Part shown: piece after piece, positions 1 through 8,788 of the stretch
How the letters are laid out: each line of letters begins with the position of its first letter
How positions within the stretch are numbered: the stretch's first letter is position 1
Origin: Rhodococcus sp. P-2
GTDB lineage: Bacteria; Actinomycetota; Actinomycetes; Mycobacteriales; Mycobacteriaceae
Direction: 5' to 3'
Assembly (NCBI RefSeq): GCF_016598535.1
Contig: NZ_CP066779.1
Location: 4,958,053-5,022,052 of the forward strand
Length of the DNA stretch: 64,000 nt
The notes under the pieces: model-generated
What the model saw: the letters and a program-made list of their open reading frames with translations, nothing else
Told to the model about the DNA's origin: nothing
Databases searched by the model: none
Translations under genes and position numbers: made by a program

Positions 1-598
1 GATCGCTGCGATCCGATCGAGGCGGTGGACACTGCGAAAGATCGAGCTGTGTCGGGAAGTGCCACAGAACGCGACCTGGATCTACTCGGTCGATCGCCGC
101 GTACCAGTGGGTGAGTGGCCCAGCGAGCGCTGCATGAAGCTCGAAGTGCCGTCGTCGGCGGCTGTGGTCTCTTTCGCGTTGCAGCCGAAGTTGTTCCGGT
201 GACGGCATCGAAATGACGGTCAGGTCTGCGAAACCCAGTTTCAGCTGTTCAAAAGCGCTTTCCACTGCCGAAAGCTCGCGCTCGAATCGCTCCGCTGGTG
301 CCGCACCCACTGCGGCGAGGCACCAGCTGTAGTGCAGTTTCAACGGGTCGCTGTCGCAGATCGCGATGCCGGATCTCACTTCGAGTTCTTCCGCTTGCGA
401 CCATCGGTTCGAATTGACCGTTGCCCAGTAACTTGCCTGCACTTCGAGGTTGGTTCCATCCGGTTCGAACCCGGTGGGCTGATATTCGGCCACGAATTCC
501 TCGACGACCGATTCATTCGTCATCTGGGCTCGGCACCAAGTGGTCTTACCGGCGGCGCTGGGTCCTTCCACTGCGATGATCACCAGTTGATTCTCCAT
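1..598 (-). CDS. P-loop ATP-binding protein (kinase-like), partial at window edge
   Basis: The frame opens with ATG at 598 and stays open to base 1, so the C-terminus lies outside the window. The N-terminus MENQLVIIAVEGPSAAGKTT holds a clear Walker A motif (GPSAAGKT, residues 12-19), typical of small nucleoside or nucleotide kinase-like P-loop proteins. About 199 residues are visible, rich in Glu, Arg and Trp, with no membrane segment. The substrate cannot be told. It is divergent from the rpf gene, with a 440-base gap between. Codon use matches its neighbours. Confidence 0.7.
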   Translation of the reverse strand, partial: MENQLVIIAVEGPSAAGKTTWCRAQMTNESVVEEFVAEYQPTGFEPDGTNLEVQASYWATVNSNRWSQAEELEVRSGIAICDSDPLKLHYSWCLAAVGAAPAERFERELSAVESAFEQLKLGFADLTVISMPSPEQLRLQRERDHSRRRRHFELHAALAGPLTHWYAAIDRVDPGRVLWHFPTQLDLSQCPPPRSDRSD

Positions 599-1038
599 AA
601 CGATTGGGGCGGTTGGTTTTTGCCCGTTGCCAGGAATCTCTTAACATCCGAAGGGGGCTCCTTCGTGGTCCGACACGGCCTTTTTCGGTGCGGTGGGTCA
701 CAAAATCGCAGTGACGGTTGCCACATAACGGACGGATAACGATTGGTATGGTTGAACCTCGAATCAATCGGTTGACCTGTGGCTATTGCTCGAGTTACGA
801 AAGAATCTGGTACATGGGTACCGGAAAAATGCCCCGTGACCAATCCGTGACCATCGCCTACGGTCGTTGACAGCCCGAAACTACCGGGCAAACACCGACC
901 CGCAACTGCGTGCTTCTGCCCCGCGGGTCCGGTACTCCCGAAACCTTCGCGGGGCAGGAGTGAAACAGACGAGTCGATCGACGAGACGTGCAAGCGTCCG
1001 GACCGACCTCGTCCGCGGTAGCGGAGAGGATCTACCCA
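599..1038 (+). promoter_or_regulatory. Long intergenic and leader region upstream of rpf
   Basis: This 440-base stretch between the divergent P-loop gene and rpf has no convincing gene. A possible promoter is TTGACC (772-777), 17 bases, then TTACGA (795-800), which would give an untranslated leader of over 200 bases. The leader has GC-rich complementary blocks (about 915-960) and a tail (about 1000-1030) with CGACCTCGT and GTAGCGGA. Long structured leaders, some of them c-di-AMP (ydaO/yuaA) riboswitches, are known before actinobacterial rpf genes. The match here is loose, so riboswitch identity is only a suggestion. Confidence 0.3.
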
Positions 1039-1593
1039 ATGACCAGCATTACCTTCAAGCGCGCCCTCGGCGCAGTTGCAACCGCAGGCGCAGTCGTCGC
1101 GATCCCGCTCGCCATGAGCACCGGTACCGCTTCGGCAGCCGGCCACGACTGGTCCGGAGTCGCGAACTGCGAGTCCTCCGGTAACTGGGCCGCCAACACC
1201 GGCAACGGCTTCTACGGCGGTCTCCAGTTCACTCAGAGCACCTGGAACGCGTTCGGTGGATCGGGCAACGCTGCCAACGCCAGCCAGGCTGAGCAGATCC
1301 GTGTCGCCGAGAACGTTCTCGCAGGCCAGGGCGTCGGCGCATGGCCCGTGTGCGGTCAGTACCTGACCACCGGCACCACCGCAGGCAACTACGAGGCCGC
1401 AGCAGCTCCCATCACCGCTGAGGCTTCCGTCGAGTCGGCTCCGGCAGCAAGCACCGGAAGCGGCAACTACGTGGTCAAGGCAGGCGACACCCTGTCGAAG
1501 ATCGCTGCTGCACACGGCATCTCGCTCGAGAACCTCGCCAGCCAGGTCCCGAACATCAACCTGATCTTCCCGGGACAGTCCCTCTCGGTCTAG
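1039..1593 (+). CDS. rpf: Resuscitation-promoting factor with C-terminal LysM domain
   Basis: Secreted cell-wall hydrolase of the Rpf family, a lysozyme-like transglycosylase fold that cleaves peptidoglycan and stimulates regrowth of dormant actinobacteria. The 184-residue product has a signal peptide (about residues 1-33, ending TASAA), then the Rpf domain starting GHDWSGVANCESSGNW with the family catalytic Glu at about residue 45 and two Cys for the conserved disulfide. An Ala-rich linker follows, then one LysM peptidoglycan-binding module at the C-terminus (NYVVKAGDTLSKIAAAHGIS). ATG 1039 is preferred over the upstream frame start at 988 because the signal peptide begins there and GAGAGG precedes it. 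Confidence 0.93.
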   Translation: MTSITFKRALGAVATAGAVVAIPLAMSTGTASAAGHDWSGVANCESSGNWAANTGNGFYGGLQFTQSTWNAFGGSGNAANASQAEQIRVAENVLAGQGVGAWPVCGQYLTTGTTAGNYEAAAAPITAEASVESAPAASTGSGNYVVKAGDTLSKIAAAHGISLENLASQVPNINLIFPGQSLSV

Positions 1594-1605
1594 TCTCGTG
1601 GCCGT

Positions 1606-2337
1606 TCAGGTCTTCATTGCGTCGACATTGTCCGGAGCTGTTGCAGCTCCGGACAATGTCGACGTTTCTGCGTTCGCAATGAGCTCTGCTGCTTCCGTGT
1701 GGATGGGATCAAGATCCTGGCGCCACCCCAGAATGCGCAGTGCGGACCCGGCGATCACCGCGGCGTCGGGGATCGGTGTTCCTTCGAGTGCGTCGGCTCT
1801 TGCGCTGATCACGCTTTCGACCAGACGAAACGGCAACTCGGCCAGTTGTGTCGACGCAGGATCGCCCATCGCGTCGAGAACTGCCTGGGCGAGTGCCCGG
1901 TACTGCTCGCGAAGCCGATCGCGATCAGCCCGGAACGACATGAATCTGTCGCTTCTCAGTTCCGGCAAGAGGTAAAGGACGCCCAGGTTCCACCGACCGG
2001 TGATCAGTTGCGCGGCGTCGAGGTACGACAGTGCATACAGCTTCACCTCGGGAGAGGCGTCGAGAGGCCTGAGGTTCTCGGCGAAGTCGAGCGCCGGAGT
2101 CACTGTGTCGGCGAGTAGCGCAACGAGGATGTCGTCCTTGGTGGCGAAATGGTTGTACAACGACGCCTGACGCATCCCGACAGCTTCGGCAATGTGGCGC
2201 GTCGACGTCGCGGCAAAGCCTCGGGTGGTGAACAGTTCTGCAGCAGCATCCAAGATCTCCGCCCGGGCGGTCCCACCCGGGCGTCGGCGAGCGGTCAGGC
2301 GGGGTCGTCCGGGGCCGGCGTTGGTCACGCCTTCCAT
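1606..2337 (-). CDS. TetR-family regulator, divergent from the permease/urea carboxylase-like operon
   Basis: About 243 residues with an N-terminal TetR helix-turn-helix: AEILDAAAELFTTRGF, then TSTRHIAEAVGMRQASLYNHF, then KDDIL. The C-terminal ligand domain is unassigned. ATG 2337 is chosen; the same frame extends upstream to 2412 but that part looks non-coding. Divergent placement and an inverted repeat in the intergenic region make it the likely repressor of the permease operon (inference). Its last codons lie inside a perfect hairpin (1621-1663), so its C-terminus (ETSTLSGAATAPDNVDAMKT) is partly encoded by terminator-like DNA. It converges on rpf with a 12-base gap. Confidence 0.88.
   Translation of the reverse strand: MEGVTNAGPGRPRLTARRRPGGTARAEILDAAAELFTTRGFAATSTRHIAEAVGMRQASLYNHFATKDDILVALLADTVTPALDFAENLRPLDASPEVKLYALSYLDAAQLITGRWNLGVLYLLPELRSDRFMSFRADRDRLREQYRALAQAVLDAMGDPASTQLAELPFRLVESVISARADALEGTPIPDAAVIAGSALRILGWRQDLDPIHTEAAELIANAETSTLSGAATAPDNVDAMKT
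1621..1663. terminator. Perfect 20-bp hairpin between rpf and tetR, inside the tetR 3' end
   Basis: The arm GTCGACATTGTCCGGAGCTG is followed by TTG and then its exact reverse complement. The hairpin sits 27 bases past the rpf stop and overlaps the last codons of the convergent tetR. It has no clear T tract on either side. A bidirectional terminator is the simplest role. Confidence 0.7.
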
Positions 2338-2474
2338 AGTGGCAGGCGGAGGCCTTACGTGCGGGGTGGACGGCCCTGTGAGCATTCGGTCACGTGCTCG
2401 AAACGTACTCAACGAGCCTGTTACAGAATCGGGCGAATCGTATACGCGGGCGTCACCTGCGACGAGTTGATTTC

Positions 2475-2503
2475 GCGAAAACTGTCAATCGACAGTTATT
2501 CGC
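2475..2503. promoter_or_regulatory. Candidate TetR operator upstream of the permease operon
   Basis: AACTGTC-AATC-GACAGTT (2480-2497) is an exact inverted repeat, and flanking GCGAA and TTCGC extend the symmetry with a one-base offset. It lies 32 bases before the permease TTG start and in the shared control region with the divergent tetR, a usual place for a TetR-family operator. Binding is inferred. Confidence 0.55.
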
Positions 2504-2534
2504 CTCTGAATCGCCTCGCCGAAGGAGTACGCCG

Positions 2535-4094
2535 TTGAGTGCAACAACCCCGGCTGCGCAGCCCACCACCGCATCCGCACTCGCCTCGTCACCTCACGAC
2601 GACGGCGATCTCGCGGAGTTCGGTTACGAGCAGCAGCTGCATCGATCGCTGGGAAAGTTCGCGTCGTTCGCTGCGGGCTTCTCCTTCGTCTCCATTCTGA
2701 CGACGATCTTCCAATTGTTCGGCCTCGGTTTCGGTTTCGCGGGTCCGGCGTTCTTCTGGACGTGGCCGGTCGTCTTCGTCGGCCAGTTCATGGTCGCGCT
2801 CAACTTCGCGGAACTCGCTGCCAGGTATCCGATTTCGGGAGCCATCTACCAGTGGTCGCGACGGATGGGCGGTGAGATAGTCGGCTGGTTCGCCGGGTGG
2901 TTCATGATTCTCGCTCAGATCGTCACTGCATCGGCTGCTGCCATCGCCTTGCAGGTCGTGCTTCCCAATGTGTGGAGCGGGTTCCAGATCATCGGCGAGG
3001 ACAGTGCGCTCACCTCCTCGAGCGGTGCTGCCAATGCCGTGCTGCTCGGTTCGGTACTTCTGGTTCTGACCACCTTCATCAACTGCATCGGCGTCAACTG
3101 GATGTCGCGTATCAACAATATCGGTGTGACCTGCGAAATCGTCGGTGTCATCGCAGTGATCGGGATGTTCTTCACCCACGCTCAGCGCGGACCGGACGTC
3201 GTCTTCGACACCGGCAGTGCCGGCGGTCAGCCCGGATACGCCTGGGCGTGGATCATGTCCGGACTGATGGCCGCTTACGTCATGGTCGGCTTCGGTTCGG
3301 CAGGGGAGTTGGCCGAGGAGACCCGCAACCCCCGACGCGTCGCACCTCGTACGATCCGCCTCGCACTGTCCGCTTCCGCACTCGGCGGCGGCTTGATGAT
3401 TCTCGGCGCGTTGATGGCAGCCCCCTCACTCACCGACGGACGCCTGGCCACGGAAGGTTTGCCGTACGTACTGACATCGATTCTGAGTTCGCCGTGGGGC
3501 ACGGTCCTGTTGATCGACGTCTCGATCGCAGTGTTCGTGTGCACCTTGGCCATTCAGACTGCTGCTTCACGGCTGATGTTCTCCATGGCCCGCGACGGCC
3601 GGCTGCCTGCCTCGCAGATACTGGCAAAGGTCAATCCCCGCACCGGAACACCTATCGCACCGTCCGTCCTCATCGGCCTGATCTGCATAGCCGTTCTGGC
3701 CGTCAACGTGGGCAACTCGGCAATTTTCGCGACCCTGTCCAGCGTATGCATCATCTTGATCTACTTGGCCTACCTCATGGTGACCGTGCCGCTGCTGGTT
3801 CAGCGTCTCAAGGGTTGGCCGCGCACCGCTGTCGGCCCCAAGTTCGACGCCGAAGGCAAAAAGCTTTTCTCCCTGGGCATCTGGGGAGTCCCGGTCAACA
3901 TCGCCGCGGTTGTGTACGGCGCGCTGATGGTGATCAACCTGTCCTGGCCACGAGCCGAGATCTTCAACCCCACGGGGGAGTACCCCATTCTGCAGTGGGC
4001 CGCGCCCATCACGATAGCGCTGGTGGTGGGGCTGGGAGTCGCCTGCTTCCCGCGCGGCCGCGCCACCCCGAATCCCGTCACGATCGGAGCCTGA
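2535..4094 (+). CDS. APC-superfamily amino acid/amine permease of a urea carboxylase-like operon
   Basis: Integral membrane transporter of about 519 residues with around 12 hydrophobic segments. The N-terminal pattern (LGKFASFAAGFSFVSILTTIFQLFGLGFGFAGPAFFWTWP) is typical of amino acid/choline-type APC permeases. TTG at 2535 is the likely start, since GAAGGAG lies 7-8 bases upstream and the residues before it look non-coding. It is followed after 2 bases by the two urea-carboxylase-associated genes, so it probably imports the substrate of this pathway (urea, guanidine-like or other amine compounds). The substrate is inferred from context only. Confidence 0.85.
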   Translation: MSATTPAAQPTTASALASSPHDDGDLAEFGYEQQLHRSLGKFASFAAGFSFVSILTTIFQLFGLGFGFAGPAFFWTWPVVFVGQFMVALNFAELAARYPISGAIYQWSRRMGGEIVGWFAGWFMILAQIVTASAAAIALQVVLPNVWSGFQIIGEDSALTSSSGAANAVLLGSVLLVLTTFINCIGVNWMSRINNIGVTCEIVGVIAVIGMFFTHAQRGPDVVFDTGSAGGQPGYAWAWIMSGLMAAYVMVGFGSAGELAEETRNPRRVAPRTIRLALSASALGGGLMILGALMAAPSLTDGRLATEGLPYVLTSILSSPWGTVLLIDVSIAVFVCTLAIQTAASRLMFSMARDGRLPASQILAKVNPRTGTPIAPSVLIGLICIAVLAVNVGNSAIFATLSSVCIILIYLAYLMVTVPLLVQRLKGWPRTAVGPKFDAEGKKLFSLGIWGVPVNIAAVVYGALMVINLSWPRAEIFNPTGEYPILQWAAPITIALVVGLGVACFPRGRATPNPVTIGA

Positions 4095-4096
4095 CC

Positions 4097-4930
4097 ATGA
4101 GTACTCAGACCACCGCCGGAGCGCGCGAGCATGCCCGGTCCCAAGCTGGAACGATCACCGATTCCATGCCCGTATTGCCTGCTACGCATTGGCCGAACCC
4201 ACCCGAGGACGTCGCTCCCGAACGTCTGACCTGGGCTGAAACCGTGCCGGGTGGGCGGTACACGACCAAGGTTCTCGCCCGTGGAACCCGATTGCGACTT
4301 CGCGACATCGCCGGCAGCGCCTGCGCAAACATCTTGCTCTATCGCGCCGACGCCCCCTGGGAGCGTCTCAACGTCGCCGATACCGTCAAGGTGCCATGGC
4401 AGGCCTATCTCGGCGTCGGGCACCCGTTGCTCTCCGATCAGGGGCGAGTACTTGCGACCGTGGTCGCGGACACGTCGGGTCACCACGATGCGTTCTGCGG
4501 AACGACGTCACGTGCCACCAACGAGGCGAAGTACGGGCAGGGTTCGTTGCACAGCGCCGCACCCGCCGGACGCGAACTGTTCACCGTCGCTGCCGCGAAG
4601 AACGGACTCGGGCCGCAGGACATTGCGCCTCCGTTGTCCTTCTTCCACGGTGTCCGCGTCGAGGCGGACGGCGCTCTCACCAGTACCGGATCCGCCGGCG
4701 CAGGCGCAACGGTCGATCTTCTCATCCACCTGCCGGTCATCGTGATGATCGCCAACACCGCGCACCCACTTGATCCGGCGCTGGAGTTTCCCACCACGTC
4801 CCTCGAAGTGCTCGCGTGGAATGCGGCCGACGAACTCGGCAGCCTTGCCGGCGGCGGGCCGGAATACCAACGCGCAGTGCTCAATACCGAAGATGCCTGG
4901 ACGGCTTCGAACCTGGAGGAGATCGTATGA
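4097..4930 (+). CDS. Urea carboxylase-associated protein 1 (DUF1989 family)
   Basis: A 277-residue soluble protein of the DUF1989/urea-amidolyase-associated family, which is regularly encoded beside urea carboxylase. Family-like stretches include LARGTRLRLRDIAGSACANI, DTSGHHDAFCGTTS and LSFFHGVRVEADG, with a conserved Cys and His cluster in the middle. Members are associated with guanidine or urea carboxylation; a subunit or accessory role is inferred from context. ATG 4097 is 2 bases after the permease stop, and its stop overlaps the next ATG (ATGA), so translation is coupled. Confidence 0.85.
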   Translation: MSTQTTAGAREHARSQAGTITDSMPVLPATHWPNPPEDVAPERLTWAETVPGGRYTTKVLARGTRLRLRDIAGSACANILLYRADAPWERLNVADTVKVPWQAYLGVGHPLLSDQGRVLATVVADTSGHHDAFCGTTSRATNEAKYGQGSLHSAAPAGRELFTVAAAKNGLGPQDIAPPLSFFHGVRVEADGALTSTGSAGAGATVDLLIHLPVIVMIANTAHPLDPALEFPTTSLEVLAWNAADELGSLAGGGPEYQRAVLNTEDAWTASNLEEIV

Positions 4931-5580
4931 CCACCACCTTGGATGTGCCCGCCCTCGTTCCCGGAACGGTGATCCTCGACGAGATTGCCGATGCATTCGG
5001 GCCGTGGTCCGCAGTTGTCCGCGCCGGTGACGTCCTGACCGTCGTCGATCTGCACGGAAACCAAGCCGTCGACACACTCGTCTACGCCAGTGACGATCAC
5101 AGCGTTCGGTACTCGGCAGCAGCGACGGTCGCAGCCCAGAAGAACCTGTTTCTGTCCGCAGGCTCCGTGCTTCGCAGTGACGACGGAACGCCACTCATGA
5201 CCCTGGTCGCGGACGAGGTCGGAAACCACGACACCGTGGGCGGCGCGTGCTCACAGGAATCGAACACCCTGCGGTACGGCCACCACACCAAACATCAGCA
5301 CGCGTGCGTCGAGAACTTCCTCGTCGAGGGCGCCAGATGGGGGCTCGGTAAGCGGGACCTGGTGTCCAACATCAACTTCTTCATGAACGTCCCGGTCGAC
5401 CCCGACGGCACGCTCGGGATCGTCGACGGGCTTTCAGCGCCAGGCAAGCGGCTCGCGTTGCGTGCCGAACGCGACGTGCTCGTCCTCGTGTCCAACTGCC
5501 CGCAGATCAACAACCCGTGCAACGGCTTCGATCCGACTGCCGTCCGCATGATAGTCACACGGCCGGAGGCAGACGAATGA
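4927..5580 (+). CDS. Urea carboxylase-associated protein 2 (DUF1989 family)
   Basis: A 217-residue paralogue of the preceding protein, with the same family pattern: [55 protein letters not shown], and a [11 protein letters not shown] tail that is diagnostic for the second associated protein. It overlaps its upstream neighbour by ATGA (4927-4930) and the downstream carboxyltransferase gene by ATGA (5577-5580). The two DUF1989 proteins are inferred to act together with the carboxyltransferase. Their exact biochemical role cannot be read from sequence. Confidence 0.85.
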   Translation: MTTTLDVPALVPGTVILDEIADAFGPWSAVVRAGDVLTVVDLHGNQAVDTLVYASDDHSVRYSAAATVAAQKNLFLSAGSVLRSDDGTPLMTLVADEVGNHDTVGGACSQESNTLRYGHHTKHQHACVENFLVEGARWGLGKRDLVSNINFFMNVPVDPDGTLGIVDGLSAPGKRLALRAERDVLVLVSNCPQINNPCNGFDPTAVRMIVTRPEADE

Positions 5581-7559
5581 ACGCAAAACTGACCATCGTG
5601 CGTCCCGGAATGTTGACGACGGTTCAGGACTATCCAGGACGCGTCGGGTACTGGCAGATCGGAGTCCCACCGTCGGGCCCGATGGACGACCTGTCGTTTC
5701 GGTTGGGAAACACCGCACTCGGAAACCCCGAAGGTGCCCCCGGCATCGAATGCGCGATGGCCGGACCTGCGATGACGTTCGACGAGGACACCACGGTATG
5801 CGTCACGGGCGCCCCGGTGTCGGTGACGGTCGACGGCGCCGCACACGGTCAGTGGCGTCCCGTTTTCGTCCCCGCTGGAGCGGTGCTCGATGTCGGAACG
5901 GTCAGCGGCCCGGGACTGCGCATCTACGTACTCGTCCAGGGCGGAATCGAGACCGACGACTATCTCGGCAGCGCGTCGACCTTCACCCTCGGCAGGTTCG
6001 GTGGACACGAAGGGAGGACCCTGCGGGCGGGGGACGTTCTCAAACTCGGACAGGCGACCGGCGCAGTGGGAGCTGTTCCCGCCGAGCATGTTCCGGCGAT
6101 ACACACGTGCTGGGAACTTGCGGTGACCGAGGGCCCGCACGGGGCGCCGGAGTTCTTCACCCGCTCCGACATCGACACGCTGTACGCGACCGAGTACGAA
6201 GTCCATTTCAACTCCGACCGCACCGGAGTCCGGTTGATCGGTCCGAAACCTGACTGGGCCAGAACCACCGGCGGCGAAGCGGGACTTCACCCATCGAATA
6301 TCCACGACAACGCGTATTCGATCGGTGCACTCGACTTCACCGGTGACACGCCCATCCTCCTCGGACCCGACGGACCGAGCCTCGGCGGCTTCGTCTGTCC
6401 GATCACGGTCGTGTCCGCTGATCGCTGGAAGCTCGGACAGTTGGCACCCGGGAACAAGATTCGCTTCGTACCGATCCGCGCCGAACGCGCAGCCTCCCGC
6501 CGTGACCTCGGAGTATCGCGTCGAGCGTCCAATTCGGTTGTGCATTCCTCCGGTGGTGACGGCGACGACGGCGTCATAGCCCGCCGTGACGGCGACACCG
6601 CGGTCACGTACCGGCGCTCAGGCGATGACAACGTGTTGGTCGAATACGGCGACATGAACCTCGACCTGGCCCTCCGTGCGCGTGCACATGCACTGCATCA
6701 GCGACTCGAAGCCGAGAAGCCGGCCGGACTACTCGATCTCACACCGGGAATCCGCAGCCTGCAGGTTCGCGTCGACCCGGACGTCCTGCCCGTCCGCAAG
6801 CTGATGGGAATGCTCGCCGAGGCGGAGGACACCTTGCCTGCTGCCAACGAACTCGTGGTGCCCAGTCGCACTGTGCGGATGCCACTGTCGTGGGACGACC
6901 CGGCTACGCGCGAAGCGATCCAGCGGTACATGCACGGCGTGCGTGCCGACGCGCCGTGGTGCCCGTGGAACATCGAGTTCATCCGCCGGATGAACGGTCT
7001 CGAATCCGTGAACGACGTGTTCGACACCGTCTTCGGCGCCGAATACATGGTGCTCGGACTCGGCGACGTCTACCTCGGGGCTCCGGTCGCGACGCCGCTC
7101 GACCCACGTCATCGTCTTGTCACGACCAAGTACAACCCGGCCCGCACCTGGACCCCGGAAAACGCCGTCGGGATCGGCGGGGCTTACCTCTGCATCTACG
7201 GCATGGAAGGCCCAGGTGGATACCAGTTCGTCGGACGTACGACGCAGGTCTGGAATCACCGTCATCCCGCGAAGTCCGGGCCGTTCGAGGAGGGCACTCC
7301 GTGGTTGCTGCGATTCTTCGACCGGATCTCCTGGTACCCCGTCGAGCCGGACGAGTTGATGGATCTGCGCGCGGACACCGCCGCCGGCCGCGGCGGGGGC
7401 GTCGAGATCGAGGACGGCAGCTTCTCGCTGGCCGAGCATCAAGAGTTCCTCGCGTCGAACTCGCGCTCGATCGAGGAGTTCCGCGCGATGCAGTCCGTCG
7501 CATTCGGGGCCGAGCGTCAACGCTGGTCCGACGCAGGGGAGTTCGCGCTGCCCGGTTGA
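5577..7559 (+). CDS. Stand-alone carboxyltransferase part of urea carboxylase (AHS2-AHS1 fusion)
   Basis: A 660-residue protein. Residues about 1-290 are an AHS2/PxpC-like domain (starts [18 protein letters not shown], contains [10 protein letters not shown]), and about 330-560 an AHS1/PxpB-like domain, ending with the segment that precedes the biotin carrier in full urea carboxylases ([20 protein letters not shown]). Full-length urea carboxylase is roughly 1200 residues: biotin carboxylase, carboxyltransferase, carrier. Here both the biotin carboxylase and carrier modules are absent, and no allophanate hydrolase follows. The enzyme must draw on subunits elsewhere, catalyse something else, or be a remnant. 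A 5-oxoprolinase-type activity is the main alternative. Confidence 0.85.
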   Translation: MNAKLTIVRPGMLTTVQDYPGRVGYWQIGVPPSGPMDDLSFRLGNTALGNPEGAPGIECAMAGPAMTFDEDTTVCVTGAPVSVTVDGAAHGQWRPVFVPAGAVLDVGTVSGPGLRIYVLVQGGIETDDYLGSASTFTLGRFGGHEGRTLRAGDVLKLGQATGAVGAVPAEHVPAIHTCWELAVTEGPHGAPEFFTRSDIDTLYATEYEVHFNSDRTGVRLIGPKPDWARTTGGEAGLHPSNIHDNAYSIGALDFTGDTPILLGPDGPSLGGFVCPITVVSADRWKLGQLAPGNKIRFVPIRAERAASRRDLGVSRRASNSVVHSSGGDGDDGVIARRDGDTAVTYRRSGDDNVLVEYGDMNLDLALRARAHALHQRLEAEKPAGLLDLTPGIRSLQVRVDPDVLPVRKLMGMLAEAEDTLPAANELVVPSRTVRMPLSWDDPATREAIQRYMHGVRADAPWCPWNIEFIRRMNGLESVNDVFDTVFGAEYMVLGLGDVYLGAPVATPLDPRHRLVTTKYNPARTWTPENAVGIGGAYLCIYGMEGPGGYQFVGRTTQVWNHRHPAKSGPFEEGTPWLLRFFDRISWYPVEPDELMDLRADTAAGRGGGVEIEDGSFSLAEHQEFLASNSRSIEEFRAMQSVAFGAERQRWSDAGEFALPG

Positions 7560-7662
7560 TGGTCGAATGAGCACCCTCCTCACTCAGCAAAAAGGTGTTC
7601 AGCCCACAGCGGTCGCCATCGTTGGTCATTGTGGAGGTCGACTACGTGAGCGACACTCAGAC

Positions 7663-8028
7663 ATGCGATTCGTGACACTGCCCCAAGGAAGCCTGGACGC
7701 GGACGAGTACGGCAGCCGGAACATCACCATGATGCAGCTCGCCCGTTCGGTGGACGGTGGAGAATTCAGGAGTCACTTCGCGTGGTGTCGACCGAACAGC
7801 CTGTTAGGGAAGCACTCTGCGAACCTCTGGCAGCTGTACGTCGTCGTGGACGGCTCGGGCTGGGTAGCCGAAGGCGACGGTCGGCGGGTCTCGATGGCGA
7901 CAGGTGAGGCAGTGGTGTGGAGCCCTGGCGAGATCCACGAGTCCGGTTCGGATGACGGGATGCTTGTGGTGATAGTGCAAAGCGGCACTCCGTTCATCGG
8001 GCTCCTCAGCGAGTCAGAGCGCGATTGA
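7663..8028 (+). CDS. Small cupin-fold protein
   Basis: About 121 residues in one cupin barrel: RSHFAWCRPNSLLGKHSANLWQLYVVVDGSGWVAEG, then MATGEAVVWSPGEIHES, the usual two cupin motifs although the metal ligands are only partly conserved. ATG 7663 is where cupin-like sequence begins; the frame is open upstream to ATG 7567, directly after the carboxyltransferase stop, with GGAGG at 7632-7636 favouring neither start strongly. It may be the last gene of the urea carboxylase-like operon. Its 3' end overlaps the convergent fic gene by 23 bases. Confidence 0.75.
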   Translation: MRFVTLPQGSLDADEYGSRNITMMQLARSVDGGEFRSHFAWCRPNSLLGKHSANLWQLYVVVDGSGWVAEGDGRRVSMATGEAVVWSPGEIHESGSDDGMLVVIVQSGTPFIGLLSESERD

Positions 8029-8788
8029 ACAGATCGATGAACGGGCGAGGCGACGGGGTTCCGGTGGGCCGGAAAGGCGCAGAGTCCCTCGACGCCGATA
8101 CCCACTCGATTCTGCTCACCCGCGACAAGTCGAGCTGATGCCGGGTGTCGGCGGAGAGTCGGTGCAGGAAGAGGGTTCCGGTTCGCCCGTTTCCTTCCCG
8201 AAACGGGTGGGCATGATTGAGCGTCGAGTACACCGATGCGAGCGCGAACGACGCAGCGCCGTGATCGAGCGCTACCCAATCGACGGCGGCGATGATCTCT
8301 TCCACCTCGGACAGATAGTTCCGAATCGCCGAGACCGGCGCAAACGTCGCCGCACCTTTCCTGATGTCGACCGTTCTGATGTGGCCGGCCCACTGATACA
8401 GGTCTTGGAAAACGTGCTGGTGAAGCAGGAGTAGTTCGGCTGTGTCTCGCGTGTGCGGTACGAGGTCGCTGCCGAGGTGCGCCTCACCCAGGCGGAGCGC
8501 GGTCGCCGCGAACTCGAGTGATTGCAGGGCAGCGGGATCCCGCACGTCGAAGTTGTTCTCGAGTACCGACGTACCGCGATAGACGTACGGCGCTGATCTT
8601 CGCCAGCGGATCCGCGGGGGAATCGGTGACGACAGGCCGACAGCCCGCGCCAATTCCTGCTCGAAATATTCACGCCGAGAGAGTGTTCCGACGAGGACGG
8701 CTTCGAGTTCCGCGATCTGCTCATCGCTCGGATCCCAGCCTTCGAGGCCCTCGGCCGCCAGAACCTGTTCGAGCGCAGTGCGATTCAC
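8006..8788 (-). CDS. Fic-domain protein (putative AMP/NMP transferase)
   Basis: A 260-residue protein with the complete Fic active-site motif HPFREGNGR at residues 194-202 (His194 catalytic), and the upstream flap-type region RKGAATFAPVSAIRNYL. Fic enzymes transfer AMP or similar groups to protein hydroxyl side chains. No obvious inhibitory (S/T)xxxE(G/N) helix is seen near either end. The GTG start overlaps the stop of the upstream CBS/DUF294 gene (GTGA), so the two are translated together. Its tail overlaps the convergent cupin gene. It could be a toxin or a regulatory modifier; the target is unknown. Confidence 0.9.
   Translation of the reverse strand: MNRTALEQVLAAEGLEGWDPSDEQIAELEAVLVGTLSRREYFEQELARAVGLSSPIPPRIRWRRSAPYVYRGTSVLENNFDVRDPAALQSLEFAATALRLGEAHLGSDLVPHTRDTAELLLLHQHVFQDLYQWAGHIRTVDIRKGAATFAPVSAIRNYLSEVEEIIAAVDWVALDHGAASFALASVYSTLNHAHPFREGNGRTGTLFLHRLSADTRHQLDLSRVSRIEWVSASRDSAPFRPTGTPSPRPFIDLFNRALTR

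Noticed and set aside
988..1038. Upstream start for rpf
   Set aside because: The 17 extra residues precede a complete signal peptide and GAGAGG lies right before the ATG at 1039.
580..1515. Minus-strand 311-codon frame opposite rpf
   Set aside because: Cys/Gly-rich shadow of the rpf gene with no domain.
2338..2534. Guanidine-I (ykkC) riboswitch before the urea carboxylase-like operon
   Set aside because: Expected from family context, but no conserved core segments were recognised; the region shows a protein-type dyad instead.
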